NCBI RefSeq assembly: GCF_001049895.1
Contig: NZ_CVPE01000004.1
Span: 62,001 to 126,000 of the forward strand
DNA: 64,000 bases
Direction of reading: 5' to 3'
Source of the DNA: Rubeoparvulum massiliense
GTDB taxonomy: Bacteria; Bacillota; Bacilli; Rubeoparvulales; Rubeoparvulaceae
A program made the translations under genes and the position numbers. Shown piece after piece: positions 34,928 to 43,332 of the stretch. The notes below the pieces were generated by a model. That model saw only the letters and a list, made by a program, of their open reading frames with translations. It made no database searches and had not been told where the DNA came from. Position 1 is the stretch's first letter, and the number at the start of each line of letters is the position of its first letter.

Positions 34928-34961
34928 GCAAAAAAGTTGCAGACTCGTAGGCCTGCAACTT
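34928..34961 (-). terminator. Rho-independent terminator
   Basis: AAGTTGCAG (34934-34942) pairs with CTGCAACTT (34953-34961). On the minus strand this is followed by a T run. It ends the TIM-barrel gene transcript, separating it from the repressor operon. Confidence 0.75.
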
Positions 34962-34962
34962 A

Positions 34963-35859
34963 TTAAGCAAATAATTGATTGACCCAGTTATAGCACTCCC
35001 ACAGTTCTTCATCAGAGACTAAATCTGACCTATGCTCGAACATGATCTTTATGTTCTTGTTCTCTTGAATGATAATGCTTAAGTATTCCTCAATGGGTGC
35101 CCAACCATCAATTGGGTTTTGGTTAGGCAAGACGGGGTATCGACTTTTTTGAATCCTATTATCGTCAGTGATTTGGACATTGGACAAGTGAATCGTGTCT
35201 GCAAATCTTGCATATTTCTTTATGACTAATTTGGAATCAAAGAAGGGGTCTAATTGATCTTGTAAAAATAACCTTGCTGTATCTAGACAAAGCCTTATAT
35301 CACTATATTTTTCCAATAAATGTTTAAAGAAATGATCGTTGTATATGTATTTATTCAAGCCATCCAATTCTAGAATCGGGGTAAAGTTATACTCTCGACC
35401 TTTTTGAGAAAGCCACGCAAATAGTATCTCGCTCGTTTCTTTGAAGTCCGTGAAGGAATAAGATGTTTCATATTCATATTCACTCGGATCTTCAAAACGC
35501 CATTTACTCCAATCAACCCTCTCATCTAAGATAACAGGCTTTGGATAATGAAACAGTACATAAAAAGGATTTATAGTAGCTAAAAAGTCCAACTCCCGTT
35601 GAATAAGATCATATGCTTGTAACCTAACAGTACGATCACTGGACAGAAATTGTGCATCCCTATGCTTTGAAATTCCTGCTCGTAAAGGAAAATGCACTCC
35701 GATTTGAAATCCCACTTGCTTTGCTTCTTTGACTAAATTCGCGATATCATGCTCATGACTAAACAAACACGCCTCAATCCCAAAAAATCCTTCCTTGAAG
35801 TCTCTCTTGTACTTCTTATCGTCAAAGCTTCCGTATTGGCCGATGATAAATCTGTTCAT
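34963..35859 (-). CDS. Xylose isomerase-like TIM-barrel protein (sugar phosphate isomerase/epimerase type)
   Basis: 298 residues. It has barrel strands such as F-Q-I-G-V-H-F-P-L, I-L-E-L-D-G-L (a putative Glu ligand), I-R-L-C-L-D-T-A-R (Asp ligand), D-T-I-H-L-S-N (His ligand) and I-M-F-E-H-R (Glu ligand). The metal-site residues are consistent with AP_endonuc_2-type enzymes. The substrate is unknown. I start at ATG 35859 because GGGGGAGAA precedes it; ATG 35874 is alternative. It stands alone. Confidence 0.75.
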   Translation of the reverse strand: MNRFIIGQYGSFDDKKYKRDFKEGFFGIEACLFSHEHDIANLVKEAKQVGFQIGVHFPLRAGISKHRDAQFLSSDRTVRLQAYDLIQRELDFLATINPFYVLFHYPKPVILDERVDWSKWRFEDPSEYEYETSYSFTDFKETSEILFAWLSQKGREYNFTPILELDGLNKYIYNDHFFKHLLEKYSDIRLCLDTARLFLQDQLDPFFDSKLVIKKYARFADTIHLSNVQITDDNRIQKSRYPVLPNQNPIDGWAPIEEYLSIIIQENKNIKIMFEHRSDLVSDEELWECYNWVNQLFA

Positions 35860-36219
35860 ATTTCTCCCCCCCATAGCTTAAGCCTATAATCATAATCATT
35901 TTTCCCTTGCATTTATTCACCTGGGACGTATCAGCTTAAGTTTATCACGTTGCCTCCAAGTAGTATGACATTCAATAGCACTCCACAGGGGCAGGGGATG
36001 TACTATTCGCAAGGGTAGCTTTCTGCGCTGTTTACGGAGCAGGAATCAAGAAGAACAATGTCGTCAAGAAACTTGATGAGGAAATGGACAACCGACGATG
36101 GCGATATTGATAAAAAGATGTTCAATGCTTGTTCTGTGGCGATCAAGAACGAACTCTACGGAGCGTTTATTGAATTATTGTCCGTCTGCGATTATTTTAG
36201 ATACATGGAGGTATGTATC

Positions 36220-36804
36220 ATGGATTGCAAAAAAGTTGGAAGGCTGATACTGGGACTACGCAAAGAAAAAGGGCTGACACAGAAGCAGCTTGCTGATGCT
36301 ATGAATATCAGCGACAAAGCCATTTCAAAATGGGAGCGTGGATTGGGTTGTCCCGATGTGTCTCTGCTTCATGAGTTATCAGATGTATTAAACGTAAACA
36401 TTGAGAAAATATTGTTGGGGGATTTAGACCCAAACAATGCAGACGGAGGTAATATGAAAAGAATAAAATTTTATGTTTGTCCAACCTGTGGGAATATTAT
36501 AACCTCTACAAGCGAGGCAGAGCTGTCCTGCTGTGGACGAAAATTAATTGCACTCATCGCAAAACCAAGCGACGAAAACCATAATCTTAAAGTAGAAACC
36601 ATTGAAGATGATTACTACATTACGTTTTTACATGAAATGTCCAAGACGCATTACCTTAGCTTTATTGCTTACGTGGCTTGTGACCGAGTTCTTATCGTCA
36701 GGCTTTATCCGGAACAAAGCGGCGAGGTGCGTATTCCAAAGCGTTATAGTGGCAAGCTGTACTTTGGCTGTAACCAGCATGGATTGTGGGTAAATGGTGA
36801 ATGA
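36220..36804 (+). CDS. HTH (XRE) regulator fused to a desulfoferrodoxin-like domain
   Basis: 194 residues. Residues 5-65 are a helix-turn-helix (K-G-L-T-Q-K-Q-L-A-D-A-M and S-D-K-A-I-S-K-W-E-R-G). Residues 80-194 have the C-P-T-C-G-N and L-S-C-C-G-R-K iron or zinc centre like the desulfoferrodoxin N terminus, and a C-terminal C-N-Q-H-G-L-W. I start at ATG 36220 because GGAGGTATGTATC precedes it. The 54 residues upstream in the frame to 36058 are not family-like. Its stop overlaps the start of the CAT-like pseudogene (ATGA), so the two were once coupled. Confidence 0.82.
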   Translation: MDCKKVGRLILGLRKEKGLTQKQLADAMNISDKAISKWERGLGCPDVSLLHELSDVLNVNIEKILLGDLDPNNADGGNMKRIKFYVCPTCGNIITSTSEAELSCCGRKLIALIAKPSDENHNLKVETIEDDYYITFLHEMSKTHYLSFIAYVACDRVLIVRLYPEQSGEVRIPKRYSGKLYFGCNQHGLWVNGE

Positions 36805-37196
36805 ATGACAAGCTGATTTTCACACCCATCGATATGAATTCATGACCGATGGCACAGGCTTTTCATTATTATACACAGATGGCTCCAACCAGTTACATGA
36901 TAAACGTAACAATAGATGACACTGTGCTACACCGTACATTAAAGGCAAAAGAATATAGATTCATCCCTGTATATCTTGATCTCGTCACACGTGCAATTTA
37001 CAAGCAGGAGGAACTGCGTATTGCAGTGAAGAATGGCGTGGTTGGACACTACAAAACGCTTACCCCTGCTTATCCGCAGTTTCATGAGGATGACAAAACT
37101 ACCTCGCTCTTATGGACAGAGTATGACGAGTACTTGAAAACCTTTGAGGTAGCGGCTCTCATGTTATCATCCGAGTATCGTCCAAAGTTTCCTTGA
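36801..37196 (+). pseudogene. Chloramphenicol acetyltransferase-like protein, nonsense codon and C-terminal truncation
   Basis: From ATG 36801 the frame reads M-N-D-K-L-I-F-T-P-I-D-M-N-S, then TGA where related proteins have tryptophan (S-W-P), then P-M-A-Q-A-F-H-Y-Y-T-Q-M-A-P. The next 100 residues follow the CatA N-terminal half (Y-R-F-I-P-V-Y-L-D-L-V-T-R). It ends before the catalytic H-H-x-x-x-D-G motif, so it cannot be an active enzyme. A 115-codon frame from 36849 remains open. Confidence 0.7.
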
Positions 37197-37247
37197 GTTA
37201 GGATGGTAAACAAATTATCTTCATATTGAGTTGTTACTTTCCAATAA

Positions 37248-37283
37248 CACAATGCATCACAATTAATTATGATGCATTGTGTT
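37248..37283 (+). terminator. Hairpin terminator
   Basis: ACACAATGCATCA and TGATGCATTGTGT form a perfect 13-bp stem around a 10-base loop, followed by TTCTATATTTTGATAT. It follows the CAT-like remnant by about 50 bases. Confidence 0.6.
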
Positions 37284-37440
37284 TCTATATTTTGATATGA
37301 TTTGTGCGGACACCTTAATCACATAATCCTCATTATTAATTACTGCCTAATCCCCAATTACCATTCCCTTATAAAACCATTCACCTAAGATTAGACTGTT
37401 ATTACTGAACATCATTGATTCAACTACCATCACGTTGAAC

Positions 37441-37620
37441 TTAGAGAAGTATGCTTAGGCGGATTTTCGGAAGACGAAGGCAGGAATCAAAGTCCATCTA
37501 CGCTTAGTAATGATGGAACAACACATGACCTATCCTGACCCACTCACGATTACACCCGCTAAAGAACACGATCGCGGTCAATTTGTCTTGATGAATGCCT
37601 TACTTCCTTTGGAGAACTAG
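37441..37620 (+). pseudogene. IS4-type transposase C-terminal remnant
   Basis: 60 codons read A-D-F-R-K-T-K-A-G-I-K-V-H-L-R-L, then T-Y-P-D-P-L-T-I-T-P-A-K-E-H-D, the strand and active-site surroundings of IS4-family DDE transposases. An in-frame TAG replaces a residue, probably Trp, near the beginning, and the element has no visible ends. It is dead. Confidence 0.6.
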
Positions 37621-37847
37621 CACGCCTCCAAATAGCCCTCTTTGCTCCCCTTTCTTATATCTCGCTTGTTTAAAACGTAACAATTTTTTCTGTTTTTAAC
37701 AGAACGATGTAACGAAATGTATATGCTGATTCCATAATAAATTTTGAAATTTACTACATTAAGATATACTTTTCATGACATCACTTAGTTTCAAAGGGGT
37801 ATTCTATGGTATGATATAGTTAGAGAAATTTTTAATAGAGAGTTGAA

Positions 37848-37923
37848 ATGAGGAGCATATGGTGGGTGGGTATTTTTTGGTGTTATAGTTGTTGTTATTG
37901 GATTATTTAAAAAGTGGAATTAA
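37848..37923 (+). pseudogene. Small membrane peptide with frameshift
   Basis: From ATG 37848 the frame starts M-R-S-I-W-W-V-G-I-F; with one base removed from a run of six T it continues G-V-I-V-V-V-I-G-L-F-K-K-W-N and stops at 37921. It looks like a short single-helix membrane peptide, broken by one base. The function is unknown. Confidence 0.25.
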
Positions 37924-38003
37924 AAGAATGCTTGTCATAAGTAGAGTTTACACCAAATGTTAGACCAAAACTAATACTTGAAAACTATTTGTGAGGAGAA
38001 AAA

Positions 38004-38171
38004 ATGAAAAAAGAATTGAAACGAGGAATTATTACGTTGATTGTATTTATTGCACTCTATCTCTTGTTACCTATGCTTATTCAATATAAGAGCTATGATG
38101 TTTATGTGCAATCCATATGCTTGATGACATCGGTAATTGGAGCAGGCTGTTACTGGGTAGGAAGCAAATAA
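38004..38171 (+). CDS. Small two-helix membrane protein
   Basis: 55 residues. The N terminus is basic (M-K-K-E-L-K-R-G), followed by two hydrophobic helices (L-I-V-F-I-A-L-Y-L-L-L-P and a C-terminal M-T-S-V-I-G-A-G). GAGGAG lies 6-7 bases before ATG, so translation is plausible. I recognise no family. The intervening 37,284-37,440 and 37,621-37,847 hold nothing clear. Confidence 0.5.
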   Translation: MKKELKRGIITLIVFIALYLLLPMLIQYKSYDVYVQSICLMTSVIGAGCYWVGSK

Positions 38172-38239
38172 TATTCCAACTCGGGAAATTTCCCTCCAAG
38201 ACCATGCCGAAAATATTATAGAACGGGCAACTAAGGATA

Positions 38240-38557
38240 ATGGTGGTATATTTGTCAGAGGATGACTCACTAACCCTGCAAGTTCCCAGTTCTTGAGAAA
38301 GAGCATTTCCGATAGTGGGATCAACTGGCTCGAATGTCCATACTCGTTTGTCATTTGCAGAGAAAGAGTTTGTTACGTCCATCGCTTCGTAGCTATAAGA
38401 CCAGCTTGCACCGACACCAACACCGTCCGCAGAGGTATCAAGACCTAATTCATAAGTGGTCTGGGAGCCGGAAGAAGAGATGTAGGTTCCATCTATCATT
38501 TCATGGTCTGCTTTGCTTGTACTGGTGTGCCCAAGAGTGACTAATACTTTTCTTACT
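38240..38557 (-). pseudogene. Fragment of an unrecognised, probably secreted protein
   Basis: The frame reads V-L-V-T-L-G-H-T-S-T-S, then G-V-G-V-G-A-S-W-S-Y-S-Y-E-A-M-D-V-T-N and V-W-T-F-E-P-V-D, a beta-rich, Gly/Ser-rich pattern of extracellular proteins. It has no start codon in the frame and runs into unrelated sequence past 38,240. The family was not identified. Confidence 0.4.
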
Positions 38558-39012
38558 TCATATCACAGCATTATGTGCAAATACATTAATAAAATGGCTA
38601 AAGTGCTTACCACCTATTTCAACAATTGATATATGTTCATCTTCATACGAATACCTAAGCTTCTCCATGAATTTAGGCAAAAGTAATATTTCAGCAATCC
38701 TTCTACAAGTATCACCTTATCAGCAAAAAACATATCTGATCTAGTTTCATCTAAAAATTTCATCATATGTTTTTTTGAGTTTTCATTATCTCTAAATTGT
38801 ATTTGTATGCTTTGCTGTACACAGTCTACATTATCTTCATGCCTTTTATAGTTCATCATAAACATATTATCAAGACCTGCTACAACAGTAATATTAGAAG
38901 AGTGTGTTGTAACAAAAATCTGTTGATTTAGATTATTTGTCTCATCAAGATTCTTAAGAAATTTGAATAATTTATACTGCATAGCCTTGAAGCTCCCTTT
39001 TTTAACAATCAA
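38558..39012 (-). pseudogene. OLD-family ATP-dependent nuclease, truncated and frameshifted
   Basis: The frame holds Q-I-F-V-T-T-H-S-S-N-I-T (the ATPase H-loop) and then D-M-F-F-A-D-K-V-I-L-V-E-G, the TOPRIM start. Right after V-E-G the frame slips; the continuation P-K-F-M-E-K-L-R-Y-S-Y-E-D and I-V-E-I-G-G-K-H-F lies in another frame and stops at 38558. Walker A and most of the ATPase are missing. It is a phage-defence-type nuclease relic. Confidence 0.7.
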
Positions 39013-39056
39013 CTGTATGTTTAATCGTTTCTTTGTATTGGTTATACAATCTTGTT

Positions 39057-39623
39057 CTATTCCTTAGTAGGATGATAGCAGAGCTGAACAACGCCTGAAG
39101 AGAATCTCCTAATGTCAACTAATTTAAGTTCTTGTCTTTGTTTTATGTCAACAAATAAAGGTTTGCCTGATCCTAAAATGACAGGATGAACTGAAAGTCT
39201 ATACTCATCAACAAGTCCTAATTTCATAAATGTTGTTATTAGACTGGATCCTCCATACAGCCAAATATCCTTGCCGGGTTCTCCCTTTAATTTGTTTACT
39301 TCTGCCACTATATTATCATTAATTATTGTCACGTTATTATCTATCTTGGTTAGCGTTTTTGAAAACACATACTTCTTCTTACTATGAACCAGTTCCCACA
39401 TTTTTCTTTCCATATCGGAACTTTTTTTCCCTGGGGTATATTCTCCCCATAAATCATAGGACTTCCTACCGTATAGGATTGTATCAACACTACGCAAAAA
39501 TTTAGTGAAATCCATATCTTCATCCATTATGCACCAGTCAGTTTCTCCATTTATGTCCTCGATAAATCCGTCTAAAGAAACCGCCAAATCTAAAACGATT
39601 CTTCTTGATTCATTATTAAGCAT
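39057..39623 (-). CDS. Dihydrofolate reductase/RibD C-terminal-like reductase
   Basis: 188 residues, full length. It has V-L-D-L-A-V-S-L-D-G-F-I near the start, I-L-Y-G-R-K-S-Y-D-L-W in the middle, W-L-Y-G-G-S-S-L-I with the NADPH glycine motif, and S-V-H-P-V-I-L-G-S-G-K-P-L-F near the end. It is an NADPH-dependent reductase of the DfrA/RibD superfamily; the substrate is unknown. GAGGTAAATC precedes ATG. Confidence 0.85.
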   Translation of the reverse strand: MLNNESRRIVLDLAVSLDGFIEDINGETDWCIMDEDMDFTKFLRSVDTILYGRKSYDLWGEYTPGKKSSDMERKMWELVHSKKKYVFSKTLTKIDNNVTIINDNIVAEVNKLKGEPGKDIWLYGGSSLITTFMKLGLVDEYRLSVHPVILGSGKPLFVDIKQRQELKLVDIRRFSSGVVQLCYHPTKE

Positions 39624-39666
39624 AATGATTTACCTCCTCAATTGTTGCTGGTCACACAATTCGGGA

Positions 39667-40233
39667 TTATTTCGTTTTAATAACTCTTTGAAAAGCAGCT
39701 TCTACATATTGGTGATCATCCATCTTACTCTGTACATAATTTGACCAATTATCCTGTTCCAGGATATTACTGAAATTTGAATACAGCGATTCAATATCGG
39801 CCCTTTTTACTTGGTAAGACGCTCCGGAGAAATTGTAATCAATAATTTGTAGGTTGTCTATCAGTGCAAAAGCAGCCGTAGAATTATAGATGAGGGCGCT
39901 TTTCATCTTTTCTTCTCCAATATTCCAAGCTGTATCTTTGTAATTTACAACAAGTTCGAAGTTATCTGAAAACAATTCAAAGTTCATTCCAACATTACTC
40001 AGCGGAAGATGGTAAAAGAGATTTCCAACATTCGAAGCGTTCCCCATATACTTATTCTTATACTTGAGAATGCTGTTTAGGTCATGTGTAGCCGGTTCCT
40101 GCTGGTCGGCCAGATATTTATCCTGCTCAGCATTATTATGGGGAATAACAATAAACTCTACTGCTGCAAAAAGAGCAATACCTATCACCAGTAAGCAAAT
40201 AATAATCCTGTTCCTATTTTTCATTACATTCAC
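39667..40233 (-). CDS. DUF4825-like protein with N-terminal membrane anchor
   Basis: 188 residues. A hydrophobic helix at about 10-28 (I-I-I-C-L-L-V-I-G-I-A-L) anchors or exports the rest. The middle segment (D-L-N-S-I-L-K-Y-K-N-K-Y-M-G-N-A-S-N-V-G) resembles DUF4825, a domain also found attached to BlaR-like sensors. The last 60 residues are helical. Function unknown. GAGGTAGGTGA precedes ATG. Confidence 0.65.
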   Translation of the reverse strand: MNVMKNRNRIIICLLVIGIALFAAVEFIVIPHNNAEQDKYLADQQEPATHDLNSILKYKNKYMGNASNVGNLFYHLPLSNVGMNFELFSDNFELVVNYKDTAWNIGEEKMKSALIYNSTAAFALIDNLQIIDYNFSGASYQVKRADIESLYSNFSNILEQDNWSNYVQSKMDDHQYVEAAFQRVIKTK

Positions 40234-40407
40234 CTACCTCATATTTAGAGATTAGTCTTACTGGTATACTTGTGATAATCGGGATAATAATCGTAAAACG
40301 CGGAGGTTGTTGGAAACATATCCACGGTTTTTAGGCGGGGACATATCATTTTTTTGGATAATAAGAATAATTTGGCATGTGAATCAAAAAAGATAATCCT
40401 CATTTTA

Positions 40408-40605
40408 TTAATCAAGAACGCATTTCCCCTTCGTACCATCTGGGTTAATATAAAAACCGTCGACAATCTCGTTGATTCCACCACCAAACGTCCAACCGTT
40501 AGACTCGATAAAGTCAATTAATTTGATCCAAAATTCTTCTTCTGACAATTCAACAGGAACTTCTACACAGCCTTGAATTTCAAATTCTTTTCTCAACACA
40601 ATCAT
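40408..40605 (-). CDS. Hypothetical 65-residue protein
   Basis: An acidic protein with the segment S-E-E-E-F-W-I-K-L-I-D-F-I-E-S-N-G-W and a glycine turn (F-G-G-G-I-N), resembling YggL/DUF469-like small proteins in shape. There is no strong ribosome site. Confidence that it is expressed is moderate. The flanking 40,234-40,407 and 40,606-40,765 show nothing definite. Confidence 0.5.
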   Translation of the reverse strand: MIVLRKEFEIQGCVEVPVELSEEEFWIKLIDFIESNGWTFGGGINEIVDGFYINPDGTKGKCVLD

Positions 40606-40765
40606 CTTCTACACATAATATAAATAATCTGTTTCTTCCTGCCTTAAAGGCTCCATTTATAATACCTCCGCTAGTAGATTGTATTGATACATTCCCTCAC
40701 ATACCATTATTTTACTTGCATGATATAATTAAAACAAGCTGATGGTCAATAAGGGTGGAACGGCG

Positions 40766-40786
40766 CACCTCCGATGAAAGGAGGTG
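40766..40786 (+). promoter_or_regulatory. Hairpin that sequesters the toxin ribosome binding site
   Basis: CACCTCC (40766-40772) pairs perfectly with GGAGGTG (40780-40786) around GATGAAA. The GGAGGTG arm is the ribosome site of the toxin ATG at 40792. This would keep the full-length mRNA untranslated until it is processed, as in known type I toxin systems. Confidence 0.7.
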
Positions 40787-40791
40787 AGGCC

Positions 40792-40896
40792 ATGTCTACT
40801 TTTGAAGCGTTAATGTTATCCATTTCGTTTACAGGATTAGTGATCGCAATCCTGAAACTAACGATAGAATTAACACGCTCCAAAAAAGACGAATAG
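40792..40896 (+). CDS. Type I toxin, putative holin-like (Hol_Tox) peptide
   Basis: 34 residues: M-S-T-F-E-A-L-M-L-S-I, then a hydrophobic helix F-T-G-L-V-I-A-I-L-K-L, ending in R-S-K-K-D-E. It matches the Hol_Tox/TxpA-like family of short membrane toxins. AAAGGAGGTG is 5 bases before ATG and can be masked by the preceding hairpin. The stop falls inside the stem of the antisense terminator. It is predicted to insert in the membrane when antitoxin RNA is lost. Confidence 0.75.
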   Translation: MSTFEALMLSISFTGLVIAILKLTIELTRSKKDE

Positions 40897-41049
40897 CCAC
40901 CCTCGACCGGGTGACTATTCTTAAAAATTATGATGAGAATGTCGCCGTTCCCCCTTAAAGGGAATCAGCTATTGACCGTGGGTGTATCCAGCACCTGCGG
41001 TCATTTTTAGGATACGCATAATCCATCCAACTTATAACTTGCTATCTTC
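40881..41049 (-). ncRNA. Type I antitoxin antisense RNA
   Basis: On the minus strand TTGTAA (41084-41079) and TATAGT (41061-41056) are separated by 17 bases, so transcription should start near 41049. The RNA would run antisense to the toxin mRNA 3-prime end. It stops at AATAGTCACC plus GGTGGCTATT followed by TTTTTT, near 40,881. The predicted RNA is about 170 bases. The promoter and terminator are also conserved in a second copy at 54.3 kb, which supports a real gene. Confidence 0.65.
40974..41008 (+). terminator. Terminator of the toxin mRNA
   Basis: GACCGTGGGTG pairs with CACCTGCGGTC (two G-T pairs) around TATCCA, then a T run. It closes the toxin transcript of about 230 bases and is opposite the antisense RNA. 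Confidence 0.7.
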
Positions 41050-41194
41050 ATCTTCACTATATAATATTTGAAAATATTTTACAACATTTCACTCAGCTAT
41101 TCCATAAAAGAACCTGTATTCTTTAGTAACCTTTCTGTAGAGTAAAAAATTCGTTCATAACTTGCTCTCCCTAATTTTTCTGACCACTTTCTAA

Positions 41195-41400
41195 CGGAAG
41201 TTAGCAAATCCTCCTACGCCACCACATCCGCTGGTGGTGTTTGACCACTTGCTTCCAATAAGTAGGGTGATTCCTTGTCGCGATCCTCGATCACACGTAT
41301 AAGCTGAATTTCATGTTCCCAGTTATCCCCCATATCATAGGTATAGAGCATATGCTTGTACTATGGCAAAAGCTCTGATAAGGTATGCCCTTTCATAAAA
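41195..41400 (-). pseudogene. pRiA4b ORF-3-like protein fragment
   Basis: The minus strand reads Y-K-H-M-L-Y-T-Y-D-M-G-D-N-W-E-H-E-I-Q-L, the hallmark Y-D-F/M-G-D-x-W-x-H segment of plasmid pRiA4b ORF-3-like proteins, then A-S-G-Q-T-P-P-A-D-V. The frame has an upstream stop where related proteins read through and slips before G-V-G-G-F. Start and end are missing. Confidence 0.6.
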
Positions 41401-41492
41401 TCGCAATGTATACATTCTTTTTTGCAATATATATTTTACATTTAGGAATATATAATGTATATTATAATCGTCGATAAGGAAGGAGGCCTCCC

Positions 41493-41690
41493 ATGAAAAA
41501 CAAAAAAATCAAAATTGCCAGGATTGAGTGTGATATGAGCCAGGAAGATTTGGCTAATATTGTCGGTGTCACACGGCAAACTATTGGATTGATAGAATCT
41601 GGAAATTATAATCCCTCATTGAAACTTTGCATCGCAATATGTAAAGCCCTTAACAAAAATTTAAACGACTTATTTTGGGAGGAACCATAA
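41493..41690 (+). CDS. Small XRE-family HTH regulator
   Basis: 65 residues, one helix-turn-helix domain: M-S-Q-E-D-L-A-N-I-V-G-V-T-R-Q-T-I-G-L plus E-S-G-N-Y-N-P-S-L. It resembles the short regulators of the YvaO/ImmA kind often paired with membrane proteins. AAGGAGG lies about 9 bases upstream. It overlaps the next gene by one base (TAATG), so the two are co-translated. Confidence 0.9.
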   Translation: MKNKKIKIARIECDMSQEDLANIVGVTRQTIGLIESGNYNPSLKLCIAICKALNKNLNDLFWEEP

Positions 41691-42172
41691 TGAAAATCAA
41701 AGATGAACGTGTTTCACAATTGACTAACAAAATTCAAAGCGAAGCCTATTATGTGGCTCTATTCCTTTTAACTACTTCTGTTTTTATTAAATCCTATGTG
41801 ATGGATATGTCTTTCTCGCAGTATGCAGTAGAACTTGGCATTATTCTTCTATCATCCGTTTATATTGCAATAAGGGGCATGTTCCTTGGATATGAATTTG
41901 TGAATAACTCTAAAAATGGAAAGATATTGGTAGTAGCAGGTATTGTAACGTCAAGCCTTGTTTTAAGCATTGTAAGCGGAATAAAAAACTACTCCTTATA
42001 CGGCGATAAGTACACCGGAATATTCGACGGACATTTTATTGCAGCGTTAGTGGTTACTTTTTTTTCTACAATGATTTTCATCTCGGTTGTAGTTGTGCTG
42101 CTATATTGGATGAATAAGATAGGGCAACAAAGGATTGAAAAAAAACTTAATGAAGAAGATGAACTCGATTGA
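41690..42172 (+). CDS. DUF6773-like four-helix membrane protein
   Basis: 160 residues with four membrane helices (around 20-40, 48-65, 80-100 and 125-145). The start ATG 41690 shares its A with the stop codon of the HTH gene, and GGGAGGAACC precedes it. HTH-plus-membrane-protein pairs like this are common in Bacillota and may form a membrane-tethered switch. The function is unknown. Confidence 0.75.
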   Translation: MKIKDERVSQLTNKIQSEAYYVALFLLTTSVFIKSYVMDMSFSQYAVELGIILLSSVYIAIRGMFLGYEFVNNSKNGKILVVAGIVTSSLVLSIVSGIKNYSLYGDKYTGIFDGHFIAALVVTFFSTMIFISVVVVLLYWMNKIGQQRIEKKLNEEDELD

Positions 42173-42296
42173 GTTTGTAATCAAGTTTTGACCGTGATTG
42201 TCTGACATAATTCACCTCAAAATCTTGATAATTTGGAGATTTTAAGTCCATAGGTTGTAATATTATGACAAATTAACTTCTCAGCAAACTGGAATT

Positions 42297-42938
42297 TCAT
42301 CTTGTTTCTTTTCTGGAAATGACAATAATATAGAAATTTATTGCTACACATAAAATGAAATAAATTAACCAGCATAAACCATATGATATATAAGAATTCC
42401 CAAGCTGAGGCAACGGGGTGAAAGTCCACGAAAATCCCCCTACTGTTCCATCTACGAAATTGAATATCCATGATATCGGCATTAATAATAAAATCCATGT
42501 ATTTATCAATGAAAAATACTTTAAAGAAGATTTTTTAGAATCTTTTTCTCCAATTATCTGTCCTATCACAAAAATCATGCAGCCTATCGCCATTAAAATA
42601 AACCCTACTGCAACAGCGGTTGGTGTCTGTTTATCTTCCCATATCATAATTGCAACAACTAAACCAATGAAATTAAAAGCCGTACCTACAGCTGAAAAAA
42701 TGGCAGCGCTAGCTTTCTTTTGCATTGCATCTGTTTGAGGTTCAATTCCTTTTAATAAATAATCCGTCGTAACCTCGAAATAATTGCTCATCATAATAAT
42801 TTTTTCAATATCCGGCATGCTCTGTTCGCTCTCCCATTTAGATACTGCCTGACGGGATACCCCCAATTCATCTGCAAGTTGTTCTTGTGAAATTCCTCTT
42901 GTTTTTCTTAAACTTTGTATTCTATCTGCTATGTTCAT
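42297..42938 (-). CDS. XRE-family HTH regulator with C-terminal membrane domain
   Basis: 213 residues. Residues 5-65 are a helix-turn-helix (R-G-I-S-Q-E-Q-L-A-D-E-L-G-V-S-R-Q-A-V-S-K-W). Residues 85-210 have four membrane helices, including one rich in Trp (W-I-F-N-F-V-D-G-T-V-G). I start at ATG 42938 because GGAG is about 9 bases upstream; the frame is open to 42956. It is likely a membrane-anchored transcription factor. The target is unknown. Confidence 0.85.
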   Translation of the reverse strand: MNIADRIQSLRKTRGISQEQLADELGVSRQAVSKWESEQSMPDIEKIIMMSNYFEVTTDYLLKGIEPQTDAMQKKASAAIFSAVGTAFNFIGLVVAIMIWEDKQTPTAVAVGFILMAIGCMIFVIGQIIGEKDSKKSSLKYFSLINTWILLLMPISWIFNFVDGTVGGFSWTFTPLPQLGNSYISYGLCWLIYFILCVAINFYIIVISRKETR

Positions 42939-43210
42939 CTGCGATACTCCTTTCAAATTTTGATAGTGTCATCGTACATATAATACTGGTTGCAATTCCA
43001 TCAACTGTCTAAGGCATTTTGTCAACCAATAGTTGCATCCCTGTAAATTCAAGGCTTTTACAACTAAAAATTTGTCTTTGGTCTGTTTTATTCTGATTAG
43101 TCGACCATTCTTACTCCAAATAGATTAAACATCATCTATACGATTATGTTTAATGATATTTAGTCATTATCATGTGTTTTCACATTTCTTTCAACCCAAC
43201 CTACCGTTTA

Positions 43211-43310
43211 ACAATCCTGTCTACACAACCTACCCTATAACAATATTGTCCACTCAACTATACATCATTGATATGTTCTCTCTTGCCTGAAACATACAAA
43301 AATCCGAGAG
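43211..43310 (+). repeat. 100-bp direct repeat, copy A (partner at 55521-55620)
   Basis: Positions 43211-43310 match 55521-55620 with about four mismatches. The repeat begins in ACAATCCT and ends in AATCCGAGAG. A 28-base unit (AACCTACC, then ACAAT, then TGTC) is repeated imperfectly in tandem across 43.19-43.25 kb. In copy B the end forms one arm of a terminator; here the IS3 element interrupts it after two bases. It may be the end of an older mobile element. Confidence 0.6.
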
Positions 43311-43332
43311 AATGTGAGAGGAAGTGTCCTAA

